This document shows, in pieces, positions 43,701-53,455 of a stretch of DNA of 64,000 nt (position 1 is its first letter; each line of letters starts with the position of its first letter). The notes beneath the pieces were generated by a model. The model worked only from the letters and a program-made list of their open reading frames with translations, ran no database searches and had not been told where the DNA came from. A program made the position numbers and the translations under genes. The stretch is taken from NCBI RefSeq assembly GCF_003144245.1, contig NW_020289988.1, forward strand, positions 310,001 to 374,000, in the 5' to 3' direction. Source of the DNA: Jaminaea rosea (Eukaryota > Basidiomycota > Exobasidiomycetes > Microstromatales).

Positions 43701-44928
43701 CCTTGGGCGTAGGTCGAGGGCTATTCTCCACCGACTCGTCACCCGCAGCTGCTGAGGAGACGAGCGAGGAGAGGGAGGAATCGCTTTGAAGGTGGCGCAA
43801 TGGATTCTTTGCTGGTATCGACGGGGTGTAGGGGCGGGAGAAGTCGTGCATTGATCCGGATGGTGCTGCTGGGTTGACTTTGCTCTGCCCGGACTGCAGA
43901 GCAAACGGGCGGGGATCTGTAGGCGTGGCTGGTAGAACACCCAATCTGATGTTGGCTGGTGTACTTGAGTCATCAATCGTGGCGGAACGACGACGCTGGC
44001 CTAGCGGAGACGTTGGAGGCTCAAGGGAAGGACTGACAGCGCCTGCTGACGTCGTCCTCGTCATGCTTTGAGTAGGAGGCGGCAGCGGTGATGGCGCCTG
44101 ACGCGGCGATGACTCCTCCTCAAAGACGTCCGTCTCTGTGCCAGACGACGAAGCTTCTGCGCCCAGAGGCTGATTTCGACCTCGTGCTCCTCTCATACCA
44201 ACGTCGCTGAGTAGTCTTGGCCTGCTTTCTGCGGTTGAGGACGAGACATATAGCTGGGGCGGAGTTTTGCCGCTCTCGTCGAGGGAATGTCTGCCACGTA
44301 TCCCTCCTCCGCCAAGACTACCGGGCACAATGCTGTCTGTCCCTCTACGAGGATGTCTCTTTGGTGCAGTCGAAGAGTCACGCAAGCTTGGAGCCCTCTT
44401 TGCGTTGACGCGGATGCCCAACGCACCCGTCCTCCCAGCAGGGTAAATGGTCTGCGTGTAGCGAAGAGACGAGTGACGCTTGGCAGTCGGGTCTGCGTCT
44501 CGCTGAGCTGAAGGAGTAGTCGTCGTCGTCGTCGTAGCGACGCCCGGCCCTTGCCTAAGCCGTCGATTGTTGGAAGCCGTACGGCTGAGGGTGAAGGGCA
44601 GAGGCGCACCTCTCTTGCCCCTTCCGGGAGGACCAAGAGGCTGCGAAGAGATGATGGGCGAGTAGGCCGTCGCAATTTCGGGGAACTTGGCCGAGTCGTT
44701 GAGCCTGCCTAAAGCCACATGCGTATCGGCATCGGCGAGTGTCATCTTGGACGACGAGGCGACGGCGTTGTCACCCATCGGCGGGCCGGCGTCGCTGTCG
44801 ATATATGCGCGATCACGGTCATGAGAAGGGAAAGAGATGACTCGCGCGCCGTGATGATCGTCGATGCGACGCAGGTAGGCCAGCCTGAGCTGTTGAATAG
44901 ACCAGTCTGCATCGCGAAGGATGGACAT
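40744..44928 (-). CDS. SIN1: TORC2 subunit Sin1/Avo1
   Basis: A single open frame; the start MSILRDADWSIQQLRLAYLR at 44928 matches the Sin1 N-terminus (an in-frame ATG 53 codons upstream does not). 1,394 residues, longer than most relatives. Domains in order: N-terminal region and a long disordered part; the CRIM domain, which binds Tor2 substrates (LTLSVRKDATMEELIGYGLY, then GWVLRIVEDGEVDDDYPSLD); a Ras-binding-like domain (FLRILITPNDEVRYKTTLSV, PEDMYLADVLELVC, PLDRTVESLQGSHDLVLVRR); and a C-terminal PH domain (YYRSWTVSRRLPPMFARGR, HERTLTIDGDWIHLIP, final EDTRQAAEIVREINARR). Low-complexity inserts separate the domains and one of about 35 residues breaks the start of the PH domain. Works at the plasma membrane in TORC2 control of growth and sphingolipid signalling. 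Confidence 0.9.
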   Translation of the reverse strand: MSILRDADWSIQQLRLAYLRRIDDHHGARVISFPSHDRDRAYIDSDAGPPMGDNAVASSSKMTLADADTHVALGRLNDSAKFPEIATAYSPIISSQPLGPPGRGKRGAPLPFTLSRTASNNRRLRQGPGVATTTTTTTPSAQRDADPTAKRHSSLRYTQTIYPAGRTGALGIRVNAKRAPSLRDSSTAPKRHPRRGTDSIVPGSLGGGGIRGRHSLDESGKTPPQLYVSSSTAESRPRLLSDVGMRGARGRNQPLGAEASSSGTETDVFEEESSPRQAPSPLPPPTQSMTRTTSAGAVSPSLEPPTSPLGQRRRSATIDDSSTPANIRLGVLPATPTDPRPFALQSGQSKVNPAAPSGSMHDFSRPYTPSIPAKNPLRHLQSDSSLSSLVSSAAAGDESVENSPRPTPKELPLEGSSGVEASASSSRTLSPPARRPSWTILGASSGSQAGARSLPHSARRMSDGAVPGRTPSPLGRREEHSGETIIAEGEEEDSELEAIREQRGEDGTGSTSQSASDGPARIPRVRIDTRARNDGHEDGHGTKRSGRSKASRSKQRSRSRRPSHGRAPSPILSPEEQERQQNAWFRSLSLSPHEVATRSAANSVPLDRRGSNTGSIGPMSPERPSAALSPQPKPSALSLLLQRQNSAPENPFSQFYAGISGRSAAGGAAGSLSVDVYFPWSEGGDDAAKGGSDGATAGNGALRSKSSSRCLTLSVRKDATMEELIGYGLYCYWEAGWSPRLEDKASTSGGPQEIVLSTIGWVLRIVEDGEVDDDYPSLDRGLTVGRFGGDEFAIVEASQQQVRQHAATFDAILRRATRVVGGTGAGGTAGNAAAVGAGAGTAGVPANMAGSAYPRTLKPSTAAAATLAGTTLAPPGARLGGGLTSPTSLAPQHNNNLAPPGGGATLGRTAPNAPAFPGSPNTAVPSASAMPSATVSSLAAGGGPLGSTGPGSAAGGIGPSYYGNAPSIFLRILITPNDEVRYKTTLSVPEDMYLADVLELVCRRRQLGKADEWALVVPRESAAAALAGGGGLSGSVTAAGPDASAGENIVVPLDRTVESLQGSHDLVLVRRASLGAQGGLAALASQSTNPNASIFRNPILGGSIAGGGEQGAGSGTLGSSGLVAGGELSRDGRLTSKGSGTPRGAGAGGGLGPSASGSTLSSSSTATGMSSANLAHLLLAGSGSNYYRSWTVSRRLPPMFARGRNALPSGASSRLLHHAGGTTTHGHSTSHHHHNQQHERTLTIDGDWIHLIPTDAASNAGDGSGYGGRLLFGGGTSSSHAAASFSVGDVAGCRLSSAAAAAVAARSEGGDVSATTAGGDDAAGALSPSTSHHPLPAGSTHFKLTVALKSGGSGGTGSVGRQQKRFDLEAEDTRQAAEIVREINARRSRWGGGM

Positions 44929-45230
44929 GGTCGATGGGTATGGCGGGCAAAGCCCGAGGTGATGGGATGATGAGCGAGTAGAAAGGAAACGAGGGCGGCG
45001 CTCTGACCTCGCCGCCATTTGCCTGTGACGCCTCTCTCTGTGACCGACTCGCACGAGCCACGCATGGAGCGAGATCCTGACGTGCACCCGGCGGCGGCAG
45101 GGCGCGGTGCGTCAGGGTTGAGAGATTTCCTCCTTGGATTGCTTCCACGCACTATCATCAAACAACCCTGTAGCATATACGATGGCTTCTTCATGATCTC
45201 CCCTTGTCCTCGTCCCCGCACTCGTCCGCA
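44929..45230. promoter_or_regulatory. Divergent promoter of SIN1 and the DUF4048 gene
   Basis: About 300 bases between opposed start codons. ATGs at 45181 (closing after four codons) and 45193 precede the DUF4048 start and could act as upstream ORFs. No other motif recognised. Confidence 0.45.
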
Positions 45231-47624
45231 ATGGCCTCAGCACACTCACCAACCACTGCTGGCAGTGAGAACACACCGGCAATGGCGCCTGGAACGCCTC
45301 CCCAAGACGCCGCAACCAAACAGCATCGAGACGACATCAACGAGATCCAAGATCATGAAGCGTCTCCCACAAAGAGCGTGACAGTTGCAGCTGGTCCATC
45401 GAAGAGCCTCGACTCCGCAGTCACACCGCTCGCATCATCACCATCACGCCTCAACAGGGCGTCGTCCCTCACGCAAGCTAGCAAAGATGGTCAGCCAGCA
45501 TCGCCCTCCCCTACCCGGTCCATGAACCTTCCACTCTCCCTAGCCTCAGCTCAAGCCTCACCGCCTGCGGCGGTTCACGTCTCACCCACCTCATCATCGA
45601 TGGCACCTCGCTCAGCCCGCAGTATCAACCGGAAAAGGATGAGCATCGGCTACATCGCCTCTCCCTCTCGCGACTCGCCGGCTAAGAGTAGCAGTCCGGT
45701 GCCTCCAGGTATCGCACCCTCACCCTTGGGACCGAGTGACTTTGCTCAGCGACTCCGAAATGCAGCTTCGGGATCGACCGCTGAATCTCGCCCTTCGAAG
45801 CCCAATGGCACCTCAGACTCCTCTTCGCTCTCTCCGCCCCCCATGATCCGGACAGACAGCTCGTCGTCTACGACCACTCTGGGCGGGAGCAGTGGCGGTC
45901 CGCCAACGACGGTCATGGATCTTTCCAAGGACCTACTCGCAGACATTGCTCGCAGAGAGCGACGTGTCTGGGAGCTCAAAGAGGAGTTGAGGCGAGAAGA
46001 GGGCGATCTCAAAGAGCTGAGGACAAGGTGGCAGAGATGCGTCACAAAGGACTTGGCAGCAGCAGCAGCGGCGCACACAGGCGTTGCGCATTCAACGTCA
46101 TCCTCCATCTCGTCATCCATCTCAGATCAGCAGCAGACTTCTCCTACTTTAGCGATGGCCCAACTTCGCTCCGCACGGCGGCAAAGCCAGCAGCCTCCTG
46201 CCCCTCTTCAGACCCAATCGCGGAACAGCACGGATGCTGCCTCTGCAGTGGCCGGCCCATCATCTCCCCCAGCATCCCTGTCTGATATTCCGCAGCTCCC
46301 ACCAAGCGTCACAGATGCCCTGCGCGGCTTCTCTGCCCTCATGCCCGCAGGACTGAGTGGTCACTATGATGCTCTGCTTGAGGGATTGAACGTGCCAAAG
46401 GTTGACGGCGTGGCAGCGGTACATCCACAGGGGGAGAAAAGACAGAGCCGCACACTGGAGGCACTCCACGAGGAGGAGGGCGATGAGGATGGAGCGGCTG
46501 CGACGGGTCACAGCGCAAGGTCGGCCACGAAGCAGGGGCAAGGGACGACGAGCGCTGCTCCTCGTCGAGGCAGCAGCAACCAGAGCGGTCGATCCTCCTT
46601 TTCACCAGGTGTCCGTGTTATTCCGAGCAACGACGCCGTCGAGGGCAGCAACAGCAAGATCGCTGCCGCCTCAGCATCCTCATCCTGGACATCAGGCTGG
46701 TCCAAACGACTTCGCGATGCAGCCGCGAAGGCAGAGAAGGTTATCGGAGATGCGATGACCGTCGAGGGGCTCTCCCCGGGAGTGGCCGGGCCCTCTGCTG
46801 CCTCCGCGAGACCTGCCTCGCCATCTTCAGCACCAGCCGATAGCGGCGAGGCGAAGAAAAGTCCGCAAGGTACTGCCTTGTCACCCTCCTCCTCTACGTG
46901 GGTGAAAGGCAAGAAGACGGCCACGTCACCTACCTCGTCGTCGGCGGCAGAAGAACGGCGTCCTTCCCTCTCCCCTTCCTCGTCGACTTCCTCGTCCTAC
47001 TTTGCCACCTCCAACGAACGCGAGAAGCAGGCCCTCGCCTCGCGCCCTGAAGTTTCGTGGCTAGCTTCGTTCGTCAGCGGGAGCGGTACCCCCAGCCCAT
47101 CGAGCGCAAAGCCTTCGACGAGCGCCAGCACGAGCACCCGGACAACGCCGCGCAGCTCGATGCTGTCCCGGCCTCAGTCGACTTCTTCCACTGCAACCAC
47201 GGCGACCACTGCAACGACAACTCAGCGCTTGAGCGATGAAGCCCTCCTAGCGCTGGCGGAGGGGGATGGGTTGGTGCATGATGATGTGCAGGGAGGGCAG
47301 AGGGGCCTCATTGATCTTGATGCGAAGGAGGACGCGCCTCAGCCGCCGGCGAAGCAAGAGCAGACAGGTCAGGGTCTCAACGCGCCATCGAGCGAGGAGG
47401 GACACCAGGTGGGGAAGCACGAAGAGGAGAAGCGTCTTGATTCATGGGAAGAGTTTTTGGCAAGGACAGAAGCGAGGATAGGTAGTTTGGAGTCAAGCGC
47501 AGGGCAGGAGAATCAAGAAGAACTGGGACAGAAGGCGGCCAGCGTCGCCGAGGTGGGAAGCATAGCAGAGGCGGAGGATGCGGAGGCGAGATTAGAGCAA
47601 CAGAAGGAGAAGCTCGAGGCGTGA
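45231..47624 (+). CDS. DUF4048-type coiled-coil protein (Tda11-like)
   Basis: A single open frame of 797 residues from the ATG at 45231. The recognisable part is bipartite: a basic RKRMSIGYIASPSRDS motif near residue 140, and about 100 residues later DLLADIARRERRVWELKEEL continuing as a coiled coil (REEGDLKELRTRWQRC). This is the order I know from fungal DUF4048 proteins, including yeast Tda11; their function is unknown. A second ordered patch is VTDALRGFSALMPAGLSGHY followed by DALLEGL, and then SWTSGWSKRLRDAAAKAEKV, probably an amphipathic helix. Most of the rest is Ser/Thr/Pro-rich, with a Glu-rich C-terminus. No localisation signal is evident. It is divergent from SIN1. Confidence 0.55.
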   Translation: MASAHSPTTAGSENTPAMAPGTPPQDAATKQHRDDINEIQDHEASPTKSVTVAAGPSKSLDSAVTPLASSPSRLNRASSLTQASKDGQPASPSPTRSMNLPLSLASAQASPPAAVHVSPTSSSMAPRSARSINRKRMSIGYIASPSRDSPAKSSSPVPPGIAPSPLGPSDFAQRLRNAASGSTAESRPSKPNGTSDSSSLSPPPMIRTDSSSSTTTLGGSSGGPPTTVMDLSKDLLADIARRERRVWELKEELRREEGDLKELRTRWQRCVTKDLAAAAAAHTGVAHSTSSSISSSISDQQQTSPTLAMAQLRSARRQSQQPPAPLQTQSRNSTDAASAVAGPSSPPASLSDIPQLPPSVTDALRGFSALMPAGLSGHYDALLEGLNVPKVDGVAAVHPQGEKRQSRTLEALHEEEGDEDGAAATGHSARSATKQGQGTTSAAPRRGSSNQSGRSSFSPGVRVIPSNDAVEGSNSKIAAASASSSWTSGWSKRLRDAAAKAEKVIGDAMTVEGLSPGVAGPSAASARPASPSSAPADSGEAKKSPQGTALSPSSSTWVKGKKTATSPTSSSAAEERRPSLSPSSSTSSSYFATSNEREKQALASRPEVSWLASFVSGSGTPSPSSAKPSTSASTSTRTTPRSSMLSRPQSTSSTATTATTATTTQRLSDEALLALAEGDGLVHDDVQGGQRGLIDLDAKEDAPQPPAKQEQTGQGLNAPSSEEGHQVGKHEEEKRLDSWEEFLARTEARIGSLESSAGQENQEELGQKAASVAEVGSIAEAEDAEARLEQQKEKLEA

Positions 47625-47825
47625 GAGAGAGTGCAGGATGCGGCGCCATGTGCGCCAGTGATAGATGGAGATGGTAACCTCAGCCGTTGAAGTAGAAGTC
47701 CGATCTCCTCCTTGCTTCCTTCGACCTTACTTGCTTACTTGCTCTTGCTCCCTATAATTCAACCATTGCACTACTTTCCAGGCTTGCCCAGGTCGAGGAT
47801 CTGGTAGCGATGTGGGCAGATCTCA

Positions 47826-48794
47826 TCAGCTCATCACTTTGTTGACGCGTCGCTGACGCTGCATGGCACGAACCTTTTTCTTGAGCGTCTGCTCCCAGTG
47901 CCTGCCACGGTGTCAACGCAAGTCGCAGATCAGCACCTCCTCACCAGGCGTCCTCCAGTCAGAGCAGAAGCTCGTGCTTACCCTACAGCAGCCTTTCTGG
48001 TGCGAACCTTGCCTCCCTCGATTTGTTCTATCTGACTGACAAGCGCAGACCAGTCAGGCTTGTAGTTGCTGCGGATAAAGGGCGCGACGGTCTGTAGTCA
48101 GTCGTGGAGGCGAGGAAGGGAAGGCCTCCAGCGGCGTAGCTCACCGAACCATATCCTCCAAGATGATTGCATCTTCAGCAGCAGACCACGTCGCACCGCC
48201 CTTACCCACCACACTTTTCTTCGACGAGGCTTCAATCTTGGCCTTGACCCTCTGACGTCCAGCGGCAGCAGCAGGAGCGGCAGCTGCTGCCTTGGGCGTG
48301 ACGCGAATGGTGCGCTTACCCCTGCCGAGGTTGGAAGAGGCAGAAGAAGAGGCCGAGGCTTCTTCGAGATCAACAGAGTGCGCGCTGCCTGTTACACTAT
48401 TTGCTCGTCCACGCATGACAATGCTGGGTCCGGCTGCTGCCGACGAGGGGCCACCTTTAAGCCGCTTGGTGCTGTGCCACCTAGTCGTGGCGGCGCGCTT
48501 ACTCTTGCTGCTGGTGGGTCCCGCCTCTTCGAGGCTCTGCCTTGCCTCGCGGTAATCCTCTTCGTGCTGCCCGTTGGCGTCATCGTCGTCGCTATCGTAG
48601 GACTGCGCATTTCTCTCTTCCTTGACAGGTCCCTTGCGCTTCCTTGCAGGAGGGCAAGGCGTGACCTCAGGCTCCTCTCCGACTTCGCTGCTGGCAACAC
48701 CTGCGGCCGCAGCATCAGCAGCATCAGTATCGGTAGCGACGCTCAAGGGGGAGGAAGTGGTGGCGCCCATGGTGCTCTTCTTGCCTCGCGGCAT
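47826..48794 (-). CDS. Myb/SANT-like DNA-binding protein
   Basis: Three exons (48794-48145, 48068-47982, 47901-47826) give 270 residues. The N-terminal 200 residues are charged, Ser/Ala-rich and contain several basic, nuclear-signal-like patches (PPARKRKGPVKEE, KSKRAATTRWHSTKRLKGG). The C-terminus holds one Myb/SANT-like repeat spread over all exons: ATWSAAEDAIILEDMVR, then NYKPDWSALVSQIEQIEGGK with VRTRKAAVG, then HWEQTLKKKVRAMQRQRRV. The Trp spacing and the basic third helix fit a DNA-binding or chromatin role in the nucleus. For the first intron (48069-48144) the nearer AG at 48097 gives a stop; the AG at 48069-48071 keeps frame. Target genes unknown. Confidence 0.68.
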
Positions 48795-49108
48795 GGCGAA
48801 GGGGTTGTGTGCGTGCGCGTGTACGTAGGCGGTATGGGTGAGCTTGCACGAGAGTCGTGATAGTTGCGGGCTACCTCGATGCGGCTGGGTCGATGTGATG
48901 AGAGAGAGAAGAGAGAGGCCGAAGCAATCAGAGCGCGACGAGGCGACGGGTGATGATTCGTGAAGAGCGGCACGGTTAGCCATCTTCAGGCACGCCCGCG
49001 CACACACATAAGAGAAAACGGAGCCGTAGGTCGCGCATCGGCAGTTGATTGCTCGCAGGCGTATGATGAGGTCGCGCACTGGCCAGCAGCAACGCGACGA
49101 GAAGGGGA
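48795..49108. promoter_or_regulatory. Upstream region of the Myb/SANT-like gene
   Basis: About 310 bases between the Myb-like start and the 3' end of the membrane protein gene, both on the minus strand. It holds a (GT/GC)-rich run near 48804-48825 and nothing else identifiable. Confidence 0.45.
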
Positions 49109-50960
49109 TCAAAGAAAAGGCATGCCGTCGCTGTCCTTTCTGAAATGCCCTGCTCTTGCCCGCGTCCCATTGCGACCACCGAGGCCGAAGGGATCATGCT
49201 GATGGGGAAGACCTGCTAGGGCGTCATGAGCCTGCGCTCGACGTACACTGCCACCTTCATCGGAGTCCCCAACGGCATTGCCTGGCGGCAGGTCTTCCCT
49301 GCTCAGCCCGTTCGCGGCCCCTTCACGAGTGAATGGTAGGTTCTCCTTGTTCTCCCCTTCTCGCTTCCCCTTCAACATCATCCTCGAACCCATGTCCTGC
49401 CTTGCGATCCTCAGTCTCCCCTTCCTCCATCCAGCGATCGTTGCAAAGAGAGTAGCAGCCACGCACCCACCCACGCTAAGCCAGATCGCCCATGCAAAGC
49501 CAGTATCACCCGCGTAGGCCGTCAGTCCCACAAGCTGGAGCATGGCCGCTTGAAGGACGAGCCAGCCACACAGCGTCGCGAGCCGGTCGAGGATGGCTGC
49601 TGAGATCGTGTTGAGGTGGTGGGCACGCGCAGGAGGAGCCCATTCGTTCGCGACAATCTCTCGGTCCTCAGGCTGCGCACTCCCTCCCTGCTCAGCCTTG
49701 GTGAGTAGCTCCGTCCCACTCTCCTTGGTCTTGCTCGTCCCCTTGCCGTCTTGGCCGCCATGATGGCGCGCTTTGGTGTCCCGCCACTTCCCCAAAACCC
49801 TACCCCATCTACTCTTCCTTGCCAAATCGCTCGGCATCTGCAGCGAGACGGCCGCGACCATGAGCGCCGCCGCTAGAAGGGCTGCAAAGATGCTCACGCT
49901 GAGTGAAGCGTACGCTGAGCCCGTCGCGATGCGGTAGGCAAGGGTCATAGCCATTGACTCGGGCTCGGCCTTGGCGTAGAGACTGAGTGCCGAGCTGCTG
50001 GAACCGGCGAGGAGCATGGCGACGAGGAGCCATTGTTCGAGAATGTCGCGCGTTTGTTTGGGGGACCATTCGTACTGAGATTTGACGGAGACAGTTGTGT
50101 AAGGGGTGGTTTCGCGACCGAGGCCTGCGGCGAGAAGGAGATCGAAGGAGATCAGCAAGGGCAGCGTAGAGCACACGGGCGATCCCCAGCTCACCCGCGT
50201 CGGAGGGCCCAAATCTGGGATGCATCAACACCTCCCGCACGTCTTCATCCCCATCGACCGTAGCATACTCGCTCAAGTACGTCGCTTCCCCTCTCTCTCC
50301 CGAAGGCGGAGTGAGCCGGAAGACGTACGGATGATGAGGCCCAGTGCCATTCGGTGCGGAGGGAAGAGCGGGAGGGCTAGGCGTAGCGTTGAAGCGGAAC
50401 CCCTGTTCCTCCAGCGTTGATTCCACCGATGCGTGGCGAGAGTGGTTCAGCTGCTCTTTGCTGACTTCAATGGTCACTTCCACAGGAGGTGGGCGAGTGG
50501 AGGCGATGCTGCTCCTTCTCGGTGCGATCTCAGGTGCCGCATCATCGCCTTCCGAAGTCTGATGTGGGGCCGGTCTGTGAAGCGCCAGGTCCTCGATCGA
50601 GTGCAAAGACGTTGTATCCTTGTCAACTATCCCAGAGAATGACCCAAATCGGCCTGAGGAGGCAAAAGCTGGCGTGGCATTGTGAGGTAAGAGCCTTGTC
50701 TCAGTGCCCCCTCCAATGTCGTCTTGTTTGTCCCTGAATTCGTTAGGGTCAACGCGAGCGTATGTCTGACTCCAAGAGAAGGATCGGCCGGTATCCTTGG
50801 CGCCAGGCGATGCCTCTGCCGAGCGAGGTCGCAAGCTAGAGAGAAAGCCTGTGCTGCGACTGGAGGTGACTTGGGGCTGTTCTTCAAATGGCGTCACAGA
50901 GCGAGTCCTGCTGCTCGGAGAAGCTGACTTGGCGCTTCGTCGCTTGAGGAGGGAGGACAT
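49109..50960 (-). CDS. Four-helix membrane protein of unknown function
   Basis: Two exons, 50960-50195 and 50124-49109, joined by a 70-base GTGAGC...CGCAG intron (phase 1), give 593 residues. The first half is Ser-rich and likely cytosolic, with a short ordered patch (HPYVFRLTPPSGERGEATYL) followed by DEDVREVLMHPRFGP. After the splice, SQYEWSPKQTRDILEQWLLV leads into four hydrophobic segments: WLLVAMLLAGSSSSALSLYA, SLSVSIFAALLAAALMVAAV, LCGWLVLQAAMLQLVGLTAY and WAIWLSVGGCVAATLFATIA. Between helices two and three there is a Lys/Gly/Glu loop. The tail is basic and Gly-rich. The pattern suggests an integral membrane protein with a long cytosolic head; I do not recognise the family. The splice is needed to avoid a frame change, so the model is fairly firm. 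Confidence 0.6.
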
Positions 50961-52139
50961 TGTCGAGTGGTTGGTGAGGCATCAAGGGACGATGAGCCCC
51001 TCGGTGGCAACCCACATGCCCCCTCTCCCCAACGACTTGGCCTGTCTACTCATCTTGCAGTGAGGTCAGGGGATCCGAGAGCCGTAGCTCCTTGCCTCTG
51101 CATTACTCTCTGAACGTAATGTAAGCTCGGCCCCCCACCCCCGATGAGATGAGCTCTTTCCTATGGATGCGGGGTTGAGGAAAGGAAGAAAGGGTCTGAG
51201 CGGTCAGAAGAGCGGACCAGAAGAAGAAAGAGGGGCCCGTGCGGGTCTCTCAACTCAATCAATACGCTGCTGTATCACCAGGCTGCTCCTCATCGTTGCT
51301 TTGCATCGCACTCGCTCCTGCCATTGTCACCTATGAGCGATGAAGGCAACGATCTCGAACCACAGCAAACGCGACTATATCGGCCATGACCGTACGCAAG
51401 GCGGCGACAGCCGGGCACTGCAGCGTCTGCACATCATCGCTGCCTAGCGTGTGCATTCTGACCGACGACTTCGCGATTGATGCGACCGAGGGCCGAGCAT
51501 CGTTGAGGTCCACTCGTGAAACACTATCACCCCTGGCCGCCAGAGCAAGCTAGTGCTGATCATTGCCACGGCGTTCAACCTGACTACTTGCAAGAGAGCG
51601 AGCTGAGCTTGCCCCAACAAGAGTAGCAGAGGCCGATGTCTCATTACAGCGTCATCGAGAATGCTCAGCATCCTGCACCCAGCACTCAGCACTCACTCAG
51701 CGCTAGATCGAGGCGTCCTTGCAGATGCGTAGTGCATGCTGGGTTTTGCCCCCGCATGAGGATTTGAGTTGGCAGTCGAGGGTGTGAGACGTCTCGAAGA
51801 GATGGCGAGGGCGCCAGGGTGGAGGATGTACCAGTCGTCTGAGCCCCCCCCCGAGCCCTGTTCCTCGCTTGTCACGCTTTCACTCGAGCTGCTCCCCGCT
51901 GAGCAGGCTGTCCGTCCGTGCGAGACAAAAAGTCTCGGTACGACGGGTACGCTTCAGTGGTACACACGCTGCAGTGCGATGCGGGCTCAGCACTGAGGGC
52001 CGCAATAGCCGTGTTGTGGCTTCTCCACATGCGAGAAGAAACCCCCGACATTAAGGCTTGCCAACACCTATAAGTTGAGGTACCGGCCCCTCTCATTCTC
52101 GCTGCTTCTCAAACACAACAAGCCATTCGATACACCACC
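50961..52139. other. Divergent intergenic region
   Basis: About 1.2 kb between the membrane protein start (minus) and the reductase start (plus). Only short open frames occur and none has motifs. Neighbouring copies of ACTCAGC lie near 51680-51702. The 60 bases before the reductase ATG are C/T-rich, as expected of a leader. Confidence 0.5.
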
Positions 52140-53294
52140 ATGTCCGCCTCTTCGTCTCCCCTCGTCCTCGTAACCGGCATCACCGGCTTCCTCTCAGCCC
52201 ACATCCTCGACTCCCTCTTGTCCTCGCCTGAGAACTTCAGTATCAGGGGGACGCTTCGCTCCAAGTCCAAGAGTGACGCCCTTCTCTCGCGCTTCACCCC
52301 CGAGCAGCAGAAGCGCATCGAGTTCGTCGAAGTCAAGGCGACCGAGTCTTCGGACCTGACTGAAGCCGTCAAGGGCGTAGACTACATCCTTCACGTCGCT
52401 TCGCCCTTCGTTGTCGATGTCGAAGACGTGCAGCGGGACCTCCTCACGCCGGCGACCGAAGGTACTCTCAATGTGCTGCGATATGCCAGCAAGGAGAAGA
52501 GTGTCCAGTTTGTCGGCATCACTTCCAGCTTTGCAGCTGTCACGGACATGAGCAAGGGTGGGCCCAACCGCCCTGGCTTCACGTACACGGACAAGGACTG
52601 GAACCCGGCAGGCAACAAGGAGGCCATCGAGTTTGGCGGCAAGGGAGGGTTCGCCTACCTGGCATCCAAGAAAGTCGCTGAGGAGGCCGCTTGGGACTTC
52701 GTGGAGAAGGAGAAGCCCAGCTTCACCATTAGCGCTTTCAACCCGCCGATGATCTACGTGAGTGCGGCGGCCTCCGATGCAGGCTCCTTTCGAATTCAGC
52801 ACTGACCCTCGTTCTCGCTGCTCGCTCACTCGCACACGCAGGGTCCACCTCTCCAACCAGGCGTCAAGAAGGCAAACCTCAACACCTCCTCCCAAGCAAT
52901 CTACGGTCTCATCTCCTCCCTCCCCTCCATGCCTGCCGACCAACTCCCCCTCTTCGTCCACGCCCGAGACGTGGCTGATGCTCACGTACGCGCCATCTCC
53001 AAGCACTCTCGCGGAGCTGCCGGTCGACGCTTCCTGCTCTGCGGCGGCAAGTTCAACTGGGCCCTCGCGGTACACTACATCGCTGAACGCTTTCCCGAGT
53101 TGAAGGAGCGTCTGCCCAAGGGATGGGAAGAGAGCAAGCCCGATGAGAAGGCACTCAACGAGGAGATTGCGAGCATTGATACCAGCCCGACGGAGGACGT
53201 ACTGGGGATGCAGTTCAAGGGGTGGCAGAAGACGCTCGAGGAGACGATTCAGAGGCTTTTGGAGCTGGAGAAGTCGGAGGGATGGGAGAAATAG
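52140..53294 (+). CDS. NAD(P)-dependent reductase of the extended SDR family (Gre2/ketone-reductase like)
   Basis: Two exons, 52140-52757 and 52842-53294, joined in phase 0, give 356 residues. The extended SDR fold is clear: cofactor motif TGITGFLSAHI near residue 12, RGTLRSKSKSD after the second strand (a basic pair favouring NADPH), ILHVASPFVVDVED, the catalytic Tyr-Lys in FAYLASKKVAEEAAWDFV, FTISAFNPPMIYGPPLQPG across the splice, and HARDVADAHVRAI. The family reduces aldehydes and ketones such as methylglyoxal, isovaleraldehyde or cinnamoyl-type substrates in the cytosol; the natural substrate is not readable. The start at 52140 follows a C/T-rich leader and gives no extension before the Rossmann motif. 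Confidence 0.87.
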
Positions 53295-53455
53295 GCGCGT
53301 ATGCAGTGATCACGGCTTGCAGAGGTGTTTGTCTGTTGATTTGTGCTTCTATTGGCAGGGGTAGAAGTAGGAATGGTACAGCGCCTTGTACACAAATGCT
53401 CGGGATCGTCTTTGCCGTTGTGATCTGGCCCTCTCCTCTTCCCCGCCTTGACTGG

